A stretch of DNA of 37,939 nt from Longimicrobiales bacterium (GCA_035764935.1 DASTYK010000075.1:1-37939), one strand, 5' to 3'; positions 1 to 12,951 are shown, numbered from the stretch's first letter. Notes: generated by a model from the sequence alone, not told the origin. Translations and numbers: made by a program.

Positions 1-53
1 CCGCTGAGCACTGCGAAAAACGCCCCGATGCTTCCGATGACAGCGTTGAACAC
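1..53 (-). CDS. 5' end of a possible membrane protein (partial)
   Basis: Read on the minus strand, a GTG at 53-51 opens a frame that begins MFNAVIGSIGAFFAVLS and runs off the left edge. The visible residues are strongly hydrophobic, as in a first membrane segment. A GGAGG-type ribosome binding site lies about 11 bases upstream, at roughly positions 65-69. Only 17 codons are visible, so no family can be named. The gene would be divergent from tdk. The call rests on the ribosome site and the hydrophobicity alone and could be chance. Confidence 0.35.
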   Translation of the reverse strand, partial: MFNAVIGSIGAFFAVLS

Positions 54-381
54 CAGCTCACCCCCCTCCGGAAGTCATGTCGGTAGCTAGAAAACCGCAT
101 CACTCCGCTAGGCCGCTGGTCCGCTATGATCGACCCTTGCCCGCCTTTCCAGGTACAGGTAGACGTCCGTCCGACCTGATATGACATCACCGCCAAAGTT
201 ATAGTGACTGGATACACACGCGCCCCACGTTAGGCGACATTATCCTTCGGCGGCAGATCTGTGTAGTCTGGGGAACCATTTAATTATGCTGACGGGATGC
301 AAGGTAAGTCAAGCTTTGAGAATCCTTTGGATGGAGCGGCTGCGTCTGTCCCGCCCTCGACCAACCTATTAAACTCGCCCC
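54..381. other. intergenic region upstream of tdk
   Basis: These 328 bases hold no convincing gene or RNA. The stretch is visibly less GC-rich than its surroundings. A TATAGT at 200-205 could serve as a -10 element for tdk, but no good -35 lies at the right distance, so no promoter is called. Short reading frames here do not look like protein. No repeats, integrase-type sites or hairpins with T-tracts were seen. Confidence 0.5.
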
Positions 382-990
382 ATGGATTACCCAGGCAGAG
401 ACGGCTGGGTGGAAGTCATCAGCGGCGTCATGTTCAGCGGCAAGTCCGAGGAACTGCTGCGCCGGGTCCGACGTGCCACCCTGGCCCGGAAGTGCGTCCA
501 GGTCTTCAAGTCACACCTGGACGAACGCTACGGCGGACTTGGATTTGTAAGCACACACGACGGCGGTCGGATCGAGTCCGAGCCGGTCTCGACATCCGCG
601 GAGATCGCGGAACGTGTTCGGGGCGATACACAGGTCGTGGCGATCGACGAGGTACAGTTCCTCGATAGCGGAATCGTCGCCGTCGTGTCGGAGCTGGCTG
701 ACCGGGGCGTACGCGTGATCGTCTCGGGAACCGACATGGACTTCCGGGGGGAGCCGTTCGGCCCGATACCTCAACTGCTGGCCATCGCCGAGAAGGTCGA
801 CAAACTCTACGCGATCTGCGTCGTCTGTGGGCAACTGGCAACCCGGAACCAGCGCCTGATCGACGGCAGGCCCGCGCCTGCGGAAGGGCCCACGATCCAG
901 GTCGGTGGGACCGAAACGTACGAGGCGCGGTGCCGCAATTGCCACGTCGTACCCAGCCGGGATCGCGCGCAGATTCGACTTCTTGACTGA
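382..990 (+). CDS. tdk: thymidine kinase (type II, bacterial/human TK1 fold)
   Basis: This cytosolic salvage enzyme phosphorylates thymidine to dTMP with ATP. The 202 residues match the usual length of the family. A P-loop GVMFSGKS is at residues 15-22. The Walker B region IDEVQF has D89 and E90, the glutamate being the expected catalytic base. The C-terminal lasso region carries four zinc-binding cysteines in two CxxC pairs, C146/C149 and C184/C187. The ATG at 382 is used because the P-loop then sits at the normal distance from the N-terminus; no strong ribosome site is visible. The gene reads in the same direction as the methyltransferase operon 62 bases downstream and might be co-transcribed, but functionally it looks unrelated. 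Confidence 0.96.
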   Translation: MDYPGRDGWVEVISGVMFSGKSEELLRRVRRATLARKCVQVFKSHLDERYGGLGFVSTHDGGRIESEPVSTSAEIAERVRGDTQVVAIDEVQFLDSGIVAVVSELADRGVRVIVSGTDMDFRGEPFGPIPQLLAIAEKVDKLYAICVVCGQLATRNQRLIDGRPAPAEGPTIQVGGTETYEARCRNCHVVPSRDRAQIRLLD

Positions 991-1052
991 AGCAGCCGTA
1001 ACGTCCCGCCGAGCCATTCCGGCGCCCCGCGCCGGGGGCAGAGTTCCGCCGC

Positions 1053-4000
1053 ATGCAAGACTCCATGCGCGCGGCGCTGCAGGCCTGGAAGGCAGGGGAC
1101 ACCCAGCCGCTCATCGAACTCCTCGGCTTTCGCCCCGAAGCCGGCGCAACCAGTGAGGCGATTGCCACGATCGGGCGTGCCGGTACGACGAGCGCCGTCC
1201 TGCTTCGCTGCGAGGCTTCGGAGGCGCCTGCCGTTGCCAGGACCGTTCGGGCCCGCGACGGCATCCGCCAGCACCTCTTCATCATCCGCACGCCGGACCC
1301 TGACCGCCTCGAGCTGATCGCGTTCCGGCCGGACGGCGAGCCATGCCGGCTCGCGGCAGGAATAGACCAGATCCGGCCCGCCGACCTGGACACCCTGCGT
1401 GAGATGGCATCGGAGGGCGAGGTGGGCATTGCGCTCTTCCTGAAGCACCTTCGTGCACTCGATCGACGTCGTGTAACGCGCCGATTCTTCGAGGCGTTCC
1501 GCGCCATGCGCTCCCGTGTTGCCGCGGAGTGGACCGGTGTTCCCACGACTCGCCGCCGCGAGCGCGAGCGCCTCGCGCTGCTGTTTCTGTCCCGACTGAT
1601 GTTCCTCTACTTCCTGCAGCGGGAGGGCCGGCTTGCCGGTCGCACAGACTATTTCCGTTGGTTGCGCGGCAGGTATGCCCGCCTCGGCACGGAGCGCAGC
1701 TTCTATCGGGCGGTCCTGGTCCCGCTCTTCCACGGTGCGCTGAATCGCCGCCCCGCTCATCGCACCGGGCCAGCGAGACGACTCGGACGCCTGCCGTACC
1801 TCAACGGGGGCCTGTTCGAGCGGGATCCACTGGAGCATCGCTACAAGGGCCTGGACCTGCCGCTGCCGGTAAGCGATGCCGTGTTCGATGAGCTGCTGGA
1901 GCGCTACCGCTTCACGACCCGCGAGCATGCCGCCACGCTGGGCGAGGGCGGCGACGGCGCCGTGGATCCGGAGATGCTGGGCAGGGTCTTCGAGGGCTTG
2001 ATGGACAGTGACGAGCGAGGTCGCACCGGCACGTTCTTCACCCCGGCACCTCTCGTCGACGAGGTCGTCCGTCACGCGCTCGCCGCGCGCATCGCCGACC
2101 GTTGCTCCGTTGCTGCGGATACGGCGCTGGAGTGGCTCGGCCGTCCCGAGACGGCACCATCCGCGGCGACCGAAGCGATCAGCGGCATACGCGTCCTCGA
2201 TCCGGCCTGCGGCTCGGGCGCGTTTCTGCTCGGCGTGCTCACACGCATCGCTTCGTTGCGCTCGGGGAGCACCCGACAGCCCGATCTGCAGCAGATCGTT
2301 GGTGAGGCGCTGCATGGCGTCGACCTCCAGGATGATGCCGCCCTGCTGTGCGCACTTCGCCTCTGGCTCGCCCTGACGGCCTCCGCCGGTCGCAGGACGC
2401 CGCGACTTCCCAACCTGGAGCGTCGAATCCGGCAGGGTGACGCGCTGCTCGATCCGCTGGATCTGTGTGTGACCCCACGGGGCGCGCAATCGCTGACACG
2501 GGCACCGGACCCGCGGCTGCGCAAATCGATCAACGAGCTGTCCGCCGCGGCGCGCGCTTTCCTGACGGCTGAACCCGCCGACAAGCGGTCGCTCGCGCAT
2601 GCGATCCAGCACCTGGAACGACAGGTCGCCGAGCACTGGGCGGACACACACCTTCAACGCCTTCACCGTGCCGAGCGCGAGCTGCGCGTAACACTCGATT
2701 CGCCCGACCTGTTCGGTCAGCGAGTCTCACCGCGACATCCGCTCCAGCATGATCTCGTCGAGATCCGGCGTCAGATGAAAGAAGCGCGCGCCCTGCAAGC
2801 TCGCCTGCGCCGCCGCGGGAACCTCCCGTTCTTCAGCTATGTCGTTCACTTCGCCGATGTGATGCCGGACGGCTTTGATGTCGTCGTGTCCAATCCACCA
2901 TGGGTGCGCGCGCACAAATGGCCCGCCTCGACCGCGGCGCTGGTGCGCGAACGCTACGCGACCTGTGCGTCGCCTGGATGGGAGTACGGCGCGCGTGCTG
3001 TCGGGGTGAGCCGCGGCGTCGGTGCGCAGGTCGACCTCGCGCTGCTGTTCCTCGAACGCGCAGTCCGGGTGCTCGCCTCGGGTGGAGTCGTCGCGATGCT
3101 GCTTCCGGCCAAGCTGCTGCGCTCGCTCTATGCCGCGGGAGCACGTCGACTGCTGCTCACGGAGACTGACGTGCTGCGCATCGAAGATCGCAGCCTCGAT
3201 GCGCGGACGGGCTTCGATGCGGACGCATTCGTCGTCACGATCGTCGCACGGCGAAAGCACGCACGCGATCTCGGGCAAGCCCGTGTTCAGGTCGTGATGC
3301 ACCGCGCCAACGCTCCGCGTATGCAATGCTCGCTCAGCCCCGGTGAGCTCCCGTTGATCGCGAGTGACGTGGACGCTCCCTGGCTGATCGCGCCGGACGA
3401 GGTGCGACCAATCCTGCGCCGCATGCAGGAGGCGGGCGCGGCAATCGGCAGGCATTCCGGCGTACGGATTCGTCGCGGAGTAATGACCGGGGCGAATGAC
3501 GTGATGCTGCTCGAACAGGTGGAGCACGTGCTCGGCGGCCTTGCGCGGGTCCGCTCTCAAGGATGCCGTGGTGCCGAAGACGAGTTCAGTGCTACGATCG
3601 AGAGCGATTGTATTAGACCGGTGCTGCGCGGCGCGGACGTACGCGCCTGGCAATGCACACCGTCGTGCCACGTCATCTGGCTCTACGATCAGCACCTGCG
3701 TTTGCGGCATCCTCCCCGACACACACAGCGCTACCTCGAGCGCCACGCGGAGCGGCTCGGCAAACGGCCGGGCAACGCGGCGCACGGTGCGCTCTTCCGT
3801 CTTTCGGGAGCATTGCTCGAGAGCATGGTCGTATGGCGGGACATCGCGCCTTCACTTCAGGCTGCAGCGCTCCCGCGCTGTGACGGGCGGCCTGTGCCCC
3901 TCAACTCGGTGTATTTCATCAGCGTCGGCCGCGACGATGACGCGGCATTGCTTCTCGCCGCGTACCTCAACTCGCTGCCCGTTCGCGTCTTCGCCCGCAC

Positions 4001-4256
4001 GGTCGCCGAGCGTGCCAAGGACGGATTCTTCCGGTTCTTTGCGTGGACCATTGCCGTGACGCCGCTTCCACGGTCATGGAGGCAGGACACTGCACGTGAG
4101 CTGATTGCCCTGACCCGGGCTGCTCACACTGCGGGTGCTGCGCCGGACATTCTCTCCCGCATCGATGCCGCAGTCGGCGCCGTGTACGGGCTCACCTCTG
4201 AGGATCTGGCCACACTGCGGCAGTTCGATGCATGGCTGTCCGGCGAACCGAGATGA
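1053..4256 (+). CDS. Eco57I-type N6-adenine DNA methyltransferase of a restriction/defence operon
   Basis: This large protein (1067 aa) is predicted to methylate adenine in DNA using S-adenosylmethionine. The SAM-binding motif I, DPACGSGAFLLG, is at about residues 383-394, preceded by a GTFFTP segment near 325-332 typical of Eco57I-type enzymes. The catalytic motif IV, NPPW, is at 614-617. The C-terminal third has a GVMTGANDV segment and a late LNSLPVRVF region, like the TaqI-type specificity domain that reads the target sequence. The first ~150 residues show no PD-(D/E)xK nuclease motif that I can see, so this appears to be a methylase without its own nuclease. The stop overlaps the next start (ATGA, 4253-4256), giving tight translational coupling. 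The family is clear; the role in defence is inferred from its neighbours. Confidence 0.9.
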   Translation: MQDSMRAALQAWKAGDTQPLIELLGFRPEAGATSEAIATIGRAGTTSAVLLRCEASEAPAVARTVRARDGIRQHLFIIRTPDPDRLELIAFRPDGEPCRLAAGIDQIRPADLDTLREMASEGEVGIALFLKHLRALDRRRVTRRFFEAFRAMRSRVAAEWTGVPTTRRRERERLALLFLSRLMFLYFLQREGRLAGRTDYFRWLRGRYARLGTERSFYRAVLVPLFHGALNRRPAHRTGPARRLGRLPYLNGGLFERDPLEHRYKGLDLPLPVSDAVFDELLERYRFTTREHAATLGEGGDGAVDPEMLGRVFEGLMDSDERGRTGTFFTPAPLVDEVVRHALAARIADRCSVAADTALEWLGRPETAPSAATEAISGIRVLDPACGSGAFLLGVLTRIASLRSGSTRQPDLQQIVGEALHGVDLQDDAALLCALRLWLALTASAGRRTPRLPNLERRIRQGDALLDPLDLCVTPRGAQSLTRAPDPRLRKSINELSAAARAFLTAEPADKRSLAHAIQHLERQVAEHWADTHLQRLHRAERELRVTLDSPDLFGQRVSPRHPLQHDLVEIRRQMKEARALQARLRRRGNLPFFSYVVHFADVMPDGFDVVVSNPPWVRAHKWPASTAALVRERYATCASPGWEYGARAVGVSRGVGAQVDLALLFLERAVRVLASGGVVAMLLPAKLLRSLYAAGARRLLLTETDVLRIEDRSLDARTGFDADAFVVTIVARRKHARDLGQARVQVVMHRANAPRMQCSLSPGELPLIASDVDAPWLIAPDEVRPILRRMQEAGAAIGRHSGVRIRRGVMTGANDVMLLEQVEHVLGGLARVRSQGCRGAEDEFSATIESDCIRPVLRGADVRAWQCTPSCHVIWLYDQHLRLRHPPRHTQRYLERHAERLGKRPGNAAHGALFRLSGALLESMVVWRDIAPSLQAAALPRCDGRPVPLNSVYFISVGRDDDAALLLAAYLNSLPVRVFARTVAERAKDGFFRFFAWTIAVTPLPRSWRQDTARELIALTRAAHTAGAAPDILSRIDAAVGAVYGLTSEDLATLRQFDAWLSGEPR

Positions 4257-4813
4257 GGTTGCACGCGCCCGGCCTGGTCGTGATATCCGGTGCTGCGGAA
4301 CCGGAGCTGATGGAATCCACGATGCGAGACCTGCTGGCTGCATCGTCCGACGTGGCGCTGGCCGTGGAGCATGTTCGTCTGCCGTCGCTGCACCGCGTCA
4401 TCGATGTGCTGGAGCACGTCGGTCACTGTCGCATGGCACTCGCGCGACTCGAGCTGCACCACCTGGGCATCGGCCCTCGGCCGGATGGTGCGGACCGCAA
4501 GGGCGTCGAGCGACTGCTGGCCTACGCAGCCAGCGGCCGGCTCGAGATCCGGTCCGCAGGTGCGATGCGCTGGGATCCTGATTTCTCGCTGTTCAGGATG
4601 GCGGATCGACGCTGCGGCACGTTTTGCCTGTTCGGTGCACACTACCTTGCACCGCCGCATCCCGGGCTGGACTGGCCGCTTACATGCCTGCTCACCCGAC
4701 GCGCCGCCGTCAGGCGAGTGGCAGCTCATTTCGAGCAGCTGTGGGACGCAGCCCATGATGTGCTCGGACCGGTTGTGGAATCGCTGGAGCGGGAGCTCTG
4801 CGGTTCACGCTGA
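4253..4813 (+). CDS. PLD-like domain protein, apparently without catalytic residues
   Basis: A 186-residue protein starts at the ATG that overlaps the methyltransferase stop. An in-frame ATG at 4232 would add seven residues and is less likely. The overall pattern resembles the N-terminal PLD-type domains of phage-defence helicases: alternating strands and helices, a late FSLFRMADRRCGTFCLFG strand pair where the HxK motif normally lies, and a closing FEQLWDAAH helix. The HxK(x4)D catalytic signature itself is absent: at the expected place the sequence reads FSLF. This points to a structural or DNA-binding role, perhaps as a detached N-terminal domain of the helicase that follows 14 bases later. 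The family assignment is by eye and uncertain; the protein could belong to an unrelated small family. Coupling to both neighbours makes it part of the same system. Confidence 0.7.
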   Translation: MRLHAPGLVVISGAAEPELMESTMRDLLAASSDVALAVEHVRLPSLHRVIDVLEHVGHCRMALARLELHHLGIGPRPDGADRKGVERLLAYAASGRLEIRSAGAMRWDPDFSLFRMADRRCGTFCLFGAHYLAPPHPGLDWPLTCLLTRRAAVRRVAAHFEQLWDAAHDVLGPVVESLERELCGSR

Positions 4814-4827
4814 CTCCGCCGGCCGAA

Positions 4828-7362
4828 GTGTGGTCGATTCTCGCGCGGACCCTCATCGGTCCGCAGGACCATGCCCCGGATGGCCAGCGGCTGCCGCTCA
4901 CGCGCCTGCAGGAGGAGGGCGCCCGACGAGCAATCGGGATCATGACGCGGTACGGCGGCGTGATCGTCGCCGACAGCGTCGGCATGGGAAAGACGTTTGT
5001 CGCGCTGCGAATGGTCCGGGACGCGCTCGCGCGTGACTGGAACATCATCGTCGTCGTTCCTGCAACACTGCGACGGAAGTGGTGGGCAGCGCTCGGATCC
5101 GCTGGTGCTGCTCCGCAGATGGCGCCTCCGGCCGGGCAAGCCCCTGCGAGTCGCGTCATTCTCACATCCCATGCGCGCGTTCATCATCTCGGGATTGCTC
5201 GCGATGACCGGCCGCGCCTTGTAATCGTCGACGAGGCCCACCAGTTCCGGAACCCGCGCACCGCCCGGTATCGTGCGCTGGCACGGGTTACGGCCGATGC
5301 CCACGTAGTGCTGCTGACGGCCACACCGATCAACAATCGTGCTGCGGACCTGTACTGGCTGCTGCGGTTGTTTCTGGGTGACGGCGCCCTTGCCGGAGTG
5401 GGTGTGCCCGATCTCAGAGCCGCTCTGCTCGAGTCGGACTCGCGGGACGATGCGCTCATGCGACGCGCAGCGGCAGCAATCGTCGTGCGCCGCACGCGCG
5501 CGGACTGGGCTCGCGCCGGCGAAGATAATGTCGCAAACGTCCGGTTCCCCCGGCACCATCCGCCGCGCGCCGTGGCATACGAACCGGACATGGATGAGTT
5601 GGGCCTCCTCAGCTCCATAGAGCAATCATTGCCGCGACTGCGGCTCTCCGCGTTCGAAGTGCCGCGCCGGCATATGCACCGCGCACCGGGAAGCACCGCG
5701 ATGCTCGTGCGCTTCGGGCTGCTGAAGCGGGCCGAGTCCAGCACGGCTGCGCTCCGCGAGTCGCTTCTGCGACTCCTGCGGTTCCTGGATGCGTTTGCCG
5801 ATGCCGTTGCGTGCGGAGGGTACATCCGCGCAGGGGACATGCGTGAGCGCGATGCGCTGCAGCTCGCATTGACGGCACTGGTCGCACGACCGCTGCCCCG
5901 CTCCGCTGACCGCGCAGCCCTGCACGAGGACGTGCTCCACGACAGCGAACTCGTCCGGCAGATGCTCGCAGCCGTTCCATCCGGCGTTCCGGCCAAGCTG
6001 AGAGCACTGCGCGCACTGCTGCGGGAGCTGGACGACTCCAGGTGTGTGGTTTTCACGGAGTACACTGAAACGGCGGAAGCACTGTTCACTGCACTGCCGC
6101 GTGCTGGTACTGCACTGCTGCACGGAACCCGTGCAGCGGTTGCGAGCGGTGCCGCCAGCCGCAGGTCGGTCCTGGAAGCCTTTGCCCCCATCGCCTCCGG
6201 CTGCGCCTCGCCGCAGCTGCACGAGCGCATCCAGACCCTGATTGCGACTGACGTCCTCGCCGAAGGACTCGACCTCCAGGATGCGAACCACTGCATCAGC
6301 TACGACCTGCCCTGGAACCCCGTCCGGCTGATGCAGCGGGCCGGTCGAATCGACCGGCTCGGCTCGCCTCACTCGGACGTGTACGTCTGGTACTTCCAGC
6401 CGCGCAACGAGATCGAACGGTGGATCGGGCTCATGCGGCGGCTGCGCGGAAAGGTCGAAACCATCGCGCGCGCCGTCGGCGCAGAGCACGGAGTCGTCGG
6501 CGAAGGAGACGGCGAGGGCAGCGCAGCGCCCGGAGCCATCGTCGCGGCAGCCAGCGAGGTCACCCCGGAGAAGCGAATTGGCGCACGACGCGGAGCGGCC
6601 GGTGCTGAGCACGACGATGCCGTCCTCAGGATGTTGGGTGCATTGCTCGATCGTGTCGCGCCGCATTCCCCTGAACGCCGGCAAGCGTGCGACGTGGATG
6701 TGACAAAGTCGGCCAATCCCGTGAGAGGCGCCGTGATCGCCATCGACGCCAGTGTGCTCGACGACCTCGTCGGAGCATGCGGCCAAAGCGCGGCCCACCT
6801 GCCCGAAGATCGTGACGCCATGCCCGGCACGCGCCCGGTTCCGCACGTTGATCGCCTGCTGCTCGTTCGGCGCGAGGCGGGTGACGGCGCATGGGTCGAC
6901 TGCCTCGCGCTGCGTACGAGCGATGCGGGCAGGCCCACGATGCTTGACCCGCCGTCCACCCTGCGGATGACGCTCCGCCTGGGCGAGTTGCTCGCCGCAG
7001 GACGATGGTCGCAGCCGGACGGTGGCGTCGCACTCCTGCCGGCTGCGTGCGAGACAGTCGGCGCAGCCGCCGACGTGGTCAACCGTGACCCCGCCGCCCG
7101 GGCCGTGGCCGATCGGATCCGGTCCGTGCTCCTCCGCAGCGGTGGCTCGGCCGACCCGGTCAGCCTGGCGCGGGCCGATCGGCTGCTGCAATGCCTGGAG
7201 CCCGGGGTTCCTGCCGCTACCGCGAACGCGCTCGCAACCCTCCTCCGACGTTCCGGCCAGTCCGATCTCGGGCTCCTGCTCGACCGGCTCGAGACGCTGC
7301 TCCCCTCAGGGCGCCGCCCGCGCGTCACGGTCGCGTTGCTCATCTGCGCCCGCAACGGATGA
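4828..7362 (+). CDS. SNF2/RapA-type DEAH helicase of a restriction/defence operon
   Basis: An 844-residue ATP-dependent DNA translocase. Walker A is DSVGMGKT (residues 49-56), the DEAH box is at 135-138, and motif III, TATPINN, is at 164-170. Helicase-C motifs V and VI appear as ATDVLAEGLDLQ and QRAGRIDRLG (503-512). The order and wording fit SNF2 superfamily 2 enzymes of the RapA/DrmD sort. The last ~270 residues match nothing I recognise. The GTG at 4828 is the first standard start after an in-frame stop. The preceding sense codons read LRFTLTPPAE, so a CTG at 4810 is a possible alternative. Helicases of this group often carry a PLD domain fused at the N-terminus; here the small upstream gene may supply it. 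Confidence 0.9.
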   Translation: MWSILARTLIGPQDHAPDGQRLPLTRLQEEGARRAIGIMTRYGGVIVADSVGMGKTFVALRMVRDALARDWNIIVVVPATLRRKWWAALGSAGAAPQMAPPAGQAPASRVILTSHARVHHLGIARDDRPRLVIVDEAHQFRNPRTARYRALARVTADAHVVLLTATPINNRAADLYWLLRLFLGDGALAGVGVPDLRAALLESDSRDDALMRRAAAAIVVRRTRADWARAGEDNVANVRFPRHHPPRAVAYEPDMDELGLLSSIEQSLPRLRLSAFEVPRRHMHRAPGSTAMLVRFGLLKRAESSTAALRESLLRLLRFLDAFADAVACGGYIRAGDMRERDALQLALTALVARPLPRSADRAALHEDVLHDSELVRQMLAAVPSGVPAKLRALRALLRELDDSRCVVFTEYTETAEALFTALPRAGTALLHGTRAAVASGAASRRSVLEAFAPIASGCASPQLHERIQTLIATDVLAEGLDLQDANHCISYDLPWNPVRLMQRAGRIDRLGSPHSDVYVWYFQPRNEIERWIGLMRRLRGKVETIARAVGAEHGVVGEGDGEGSAAPGAIVAAASEVTPEKRIGARRGAAGAEHDDAVLRMLGALLDRVAPHSPERRQACDVDVTKSANPVRGAVIAIDASVLDDLVGACGQSAAHLPEDRDAMPGTRPVPHVDRLLLVRREAGDGAWVDCLALRTSDAGRPTMLDPPSTLRMTLRLGELLAAGRWSQPDGGVALLPAACETVGAAADVVNRDPAARAVADRIRSVLLRSGGSADPVSLARADRLLQCLEPGVPAATANALATLLRRSGQSDLGLLLDRLETLLPSGRRPRVTVALLICARNG

Positions 7363-7375
7363 GCGGTACGGCAGC

Positions 7376-7405
7376 TTGACCGCCCTGCGCAACCGCTTGT
7401 ATATT
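7376..7405 (+). promoter_or_regulatory. sigma-70-type promoter of tRNA-Asn
   Basis: TTGACC (7376-7381) and TATATT (7400-7405) are separated by 18 bases. They lie in the short gap after the helicase gene and about 16 bases before the mature tRNA 5' end. The tRNA therefore has its own strong promoter and is not only read through from the defence operon. Confidence 0.7.
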
Positions 7406-7420
7406 TGGAGGCTCGGATAT

Positions 7421-7493
7421 TCCCGCGTAGCTCAGTTGGTAGAGCAGGTGACTGTTAATCACCGGGTCAGAGGTTCGAGTCCTCTCGCGGGAG
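7421..7493 (+). tRNA. tRNA-Asn (anticodon GTT)
   Basis: The 73 bases fold as a standard tRNA. The acceptor stem is TCCCGCG with CGCGGGA, and the D arm has AGCTCAGTTGGTAGAGC. The anticodon loop CTGTTAA gives GTT, and the T arm is AGAGGTTCGAGTCCTCT. The discriminator base is G, as expected for asparagine tRNA. The CCA end is not encoded, since the next bases are CT. No second tRNA follows. Confidence 0.97.
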
Positions 7494-7515
7494 CTACATA
7501 ACGACGCGGCTTTTC

Positions 7516-7547
7516 GGGCCGTCTGGGTTCTCTCAGGCGGCCCTTTT
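7516..7547 (+). terminator. Rho-independent terminator after tRNA-Asn
   Basis: A 10-bp stem, GGGCCGTCTG with CAGGCGGCCC (one G-U pair), encloses an 8-base loop and is followed by TTTT. It sits 22 bases after the tRNA and also protects against run-on into the convergent pyruvate oxidoreductase gene. Confidence 0.85.
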
Positions 7548-7672
7548 CGCGTCTCTGTGTGCCGGGAGTGTGTACCGCTGGCGACCGGCACCACTTACTC
7601 TCACTCGCCATACCGGCGTCAAGTGCGTGGACTTGCAGACGCCGGCCGGTTCGCTGCGGGCTCAGCCCGTTG

Positions 7673-11274
<3,602 letters not shown>

Positions 11275-11278
<4 letters not shown>

Positions 11279-12951
11279 CGCCCGGCTCCTGCAGCGGGAA
11301 GGAACACGTTGTACGGCAGTGGATCCAGCTCGCCGATCATCTCGATCGCGTGGACCGGGCACTGGCGGGAGCACGTCGCGCAGCCCGTGCATCGGTCGTA
11401 ATCGAATGCATACCGCTGCCCGGCACCGAGCTTGACGATCGCGTCCTCCGGGCAGGAGCCGAGACAGCCATCGCACTCGAAGCAGTTGCCGCAGGAGAGG
11501 CAGCGCCCTGCCTCGAACTCCGCTTCCGATGCGGACAGCCCGGCCATCACCTCGTCGAAACTCCTGACCCGCGCCGCCGGATCGAGCGCCTCCTGTTCGC
11601 GACGTGCATGGTCGCCGAAATACCAGAGGTTGAGCCTGTCGAGACTGACTTCGGGATGCCTGGGTCGCGGCTGATGGACGCGCCCGCGCAGCCATGCGTC
11701 GATGTTACGCGCGGCTTTTTTGCCGTGACCGACACCCACGGTGACGGTGCGCTCGCTCGGCACGGCATCGCCGCCTGCAAAGACACCGGGCGCGCCGGTC
11801 ATCAGTGTCGCCGGATCGACCTGCACGACGTCACCGTCGAAATCGATCCCCGGCAGCGCGGCGAGGAAGCGGGTGTCGCTCTCCTGGCCGAGCGCGAGGA
11901 TGACCGTGTCGGCCTCGAGCGTCTCGAACTGGCCGGTCGGTCGGGGTTTGCCTTTTTCGTCGAGCTCCTGGATCTCGACCGTGAGGTCGCCCGCGCCCAT
12001 CGATGCGATCGTGCGCAGCCAGTTGATGCGGATGCCCTCCGCCTCGGCGTCGCTCGCCTCCTCCTCCTGCGCAGGCATCTGCTCGCGCGTGCGCCGGTAG
12101 ACGATGATCGTGTCGTCCGCGCCGAGCCGGCGCGCGACACGCGCCGCATCCATCGCGGTGTTGCCACCACCATAGACCGCGACGCGGCCGAGCGAACCGG
12201 TACTCTCACCGGACTCGACACCGCGCAGGAAGGAAACCGCATCGAGAATGCGGCCCGCGTCCTGGTTGGGGATGTCCACGCGCTTCGACAGGTGCGCGCC
12301 GACTGCGACGAAGGCCGCGTCGAAAGCGCCGCGCTCGATCTCGGACTGCAGGTCCGTCACGACGTGGCGCTGCTCGAACTGAATGCCGAGGTCCCCCAGC
12401 CGGGCGATCTCCGCGTCGAGCACGCCGCGCGGAAGGCGGTAACTCGGGATACCGTACCGCATCATTCCGCCGGGAAGCTCGCTGTTGTCTCGGACGACCA
12501 CGTCGTGACCCAGCATGCTCAGGTGGTACGCGGCGGAAAGGCCGCTCGGCCCGGCACCAACGACGAGAACGCGCTTGCTGGTCCGGACTGGCGGGCGGAC
12601 GAACGTCCAGCCCTTCTCTATCGCGAGGTCGCCCAGGAACCGCTCGACGGAATGGATCGAGACCGCGCCGTCCATGAATCCGCGGTTGCAGGCGGTCTCA
12701 CACGGGTGATAGCAGACGCGACCGTGGATCGAGGGGAACGGGTTGTCCGCCGTGAGCTGGCGCCAGGCCGCCTCATGATTGCCAGCCTTCGCGTGCGCCA
12801 GCCACGCCTGGATGTTCTCACCGGCCGGGCAGCCGGCGTTGCAGGGCGGCAGCAGATCGACATAGACCGGCTTCTGCGTCCGGACCGGTCCGGCTCGGCG
12901 CCGGCCAGATCCCAGCGATGACAGTGGAGCGATATCCCGCTGCTCGTCCAT
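11275..12951 (-). CDS. GltD-like FAD/NAD(P)H oxidoreductase with ferredoxin-type Fe-S domains
   Basis: A flavoprotein of the glutamate synthase small-subunit family (558 aa). Conserved cysteines near the N-terminus (CNAGCP at about 37-42 and CYHPCETAC at about 80-88) bind Fe-S clusters. An FAD-binding VVGAGPSGLSAAYHL segment follows at about 130-144, then a second Rossmann motif, VYGGGNTAMDAARVARRLG, for NAD(P)H. The C-terminus adds a ferredoxin-like domain with CLSCGNCFECDGCLGSCP and CTGCATCSRQCP. No GltB subunit is nearby, so glutamate synthase is unlikely. Fusion to extra clusters and the ATGA overlap with pyruvate:ferredoxin oxidoreductase suggest that it moves electrons between ferredoxin and NAD(P)H. 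A GGAGG lies 9 bases upstream of this ATG; a GTG one codon earlier is equally possible. Confidence 0.9.

Noticed and set aside
1053-7362. Full DISARM or BREX system
   Set aside because: No DrmA, DrmB, BrxC/PglY, PglZ or Lon-like gene is present on either side, so the operon cannot be named as one of these from this window.
7421-7493. tRNA-Asn as attachment site of an integrated island carrying the defence operon
   Set aside because: No integrase is present, and no second copy of the tRNA 3' end was found in the left part of the window. The operon is also on the 5' side of the tRNA, opposite to the usual integration side.
11279-11695. N-terminal extension of the pyruvate oxidoreductase by 139 residues
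   Set aside because: The extension lies inside the upstream oxidoreductase gene and is low-complexity Arg/Pro sequence. The ATG at the ATGA overlap gives the standard N-terminus.
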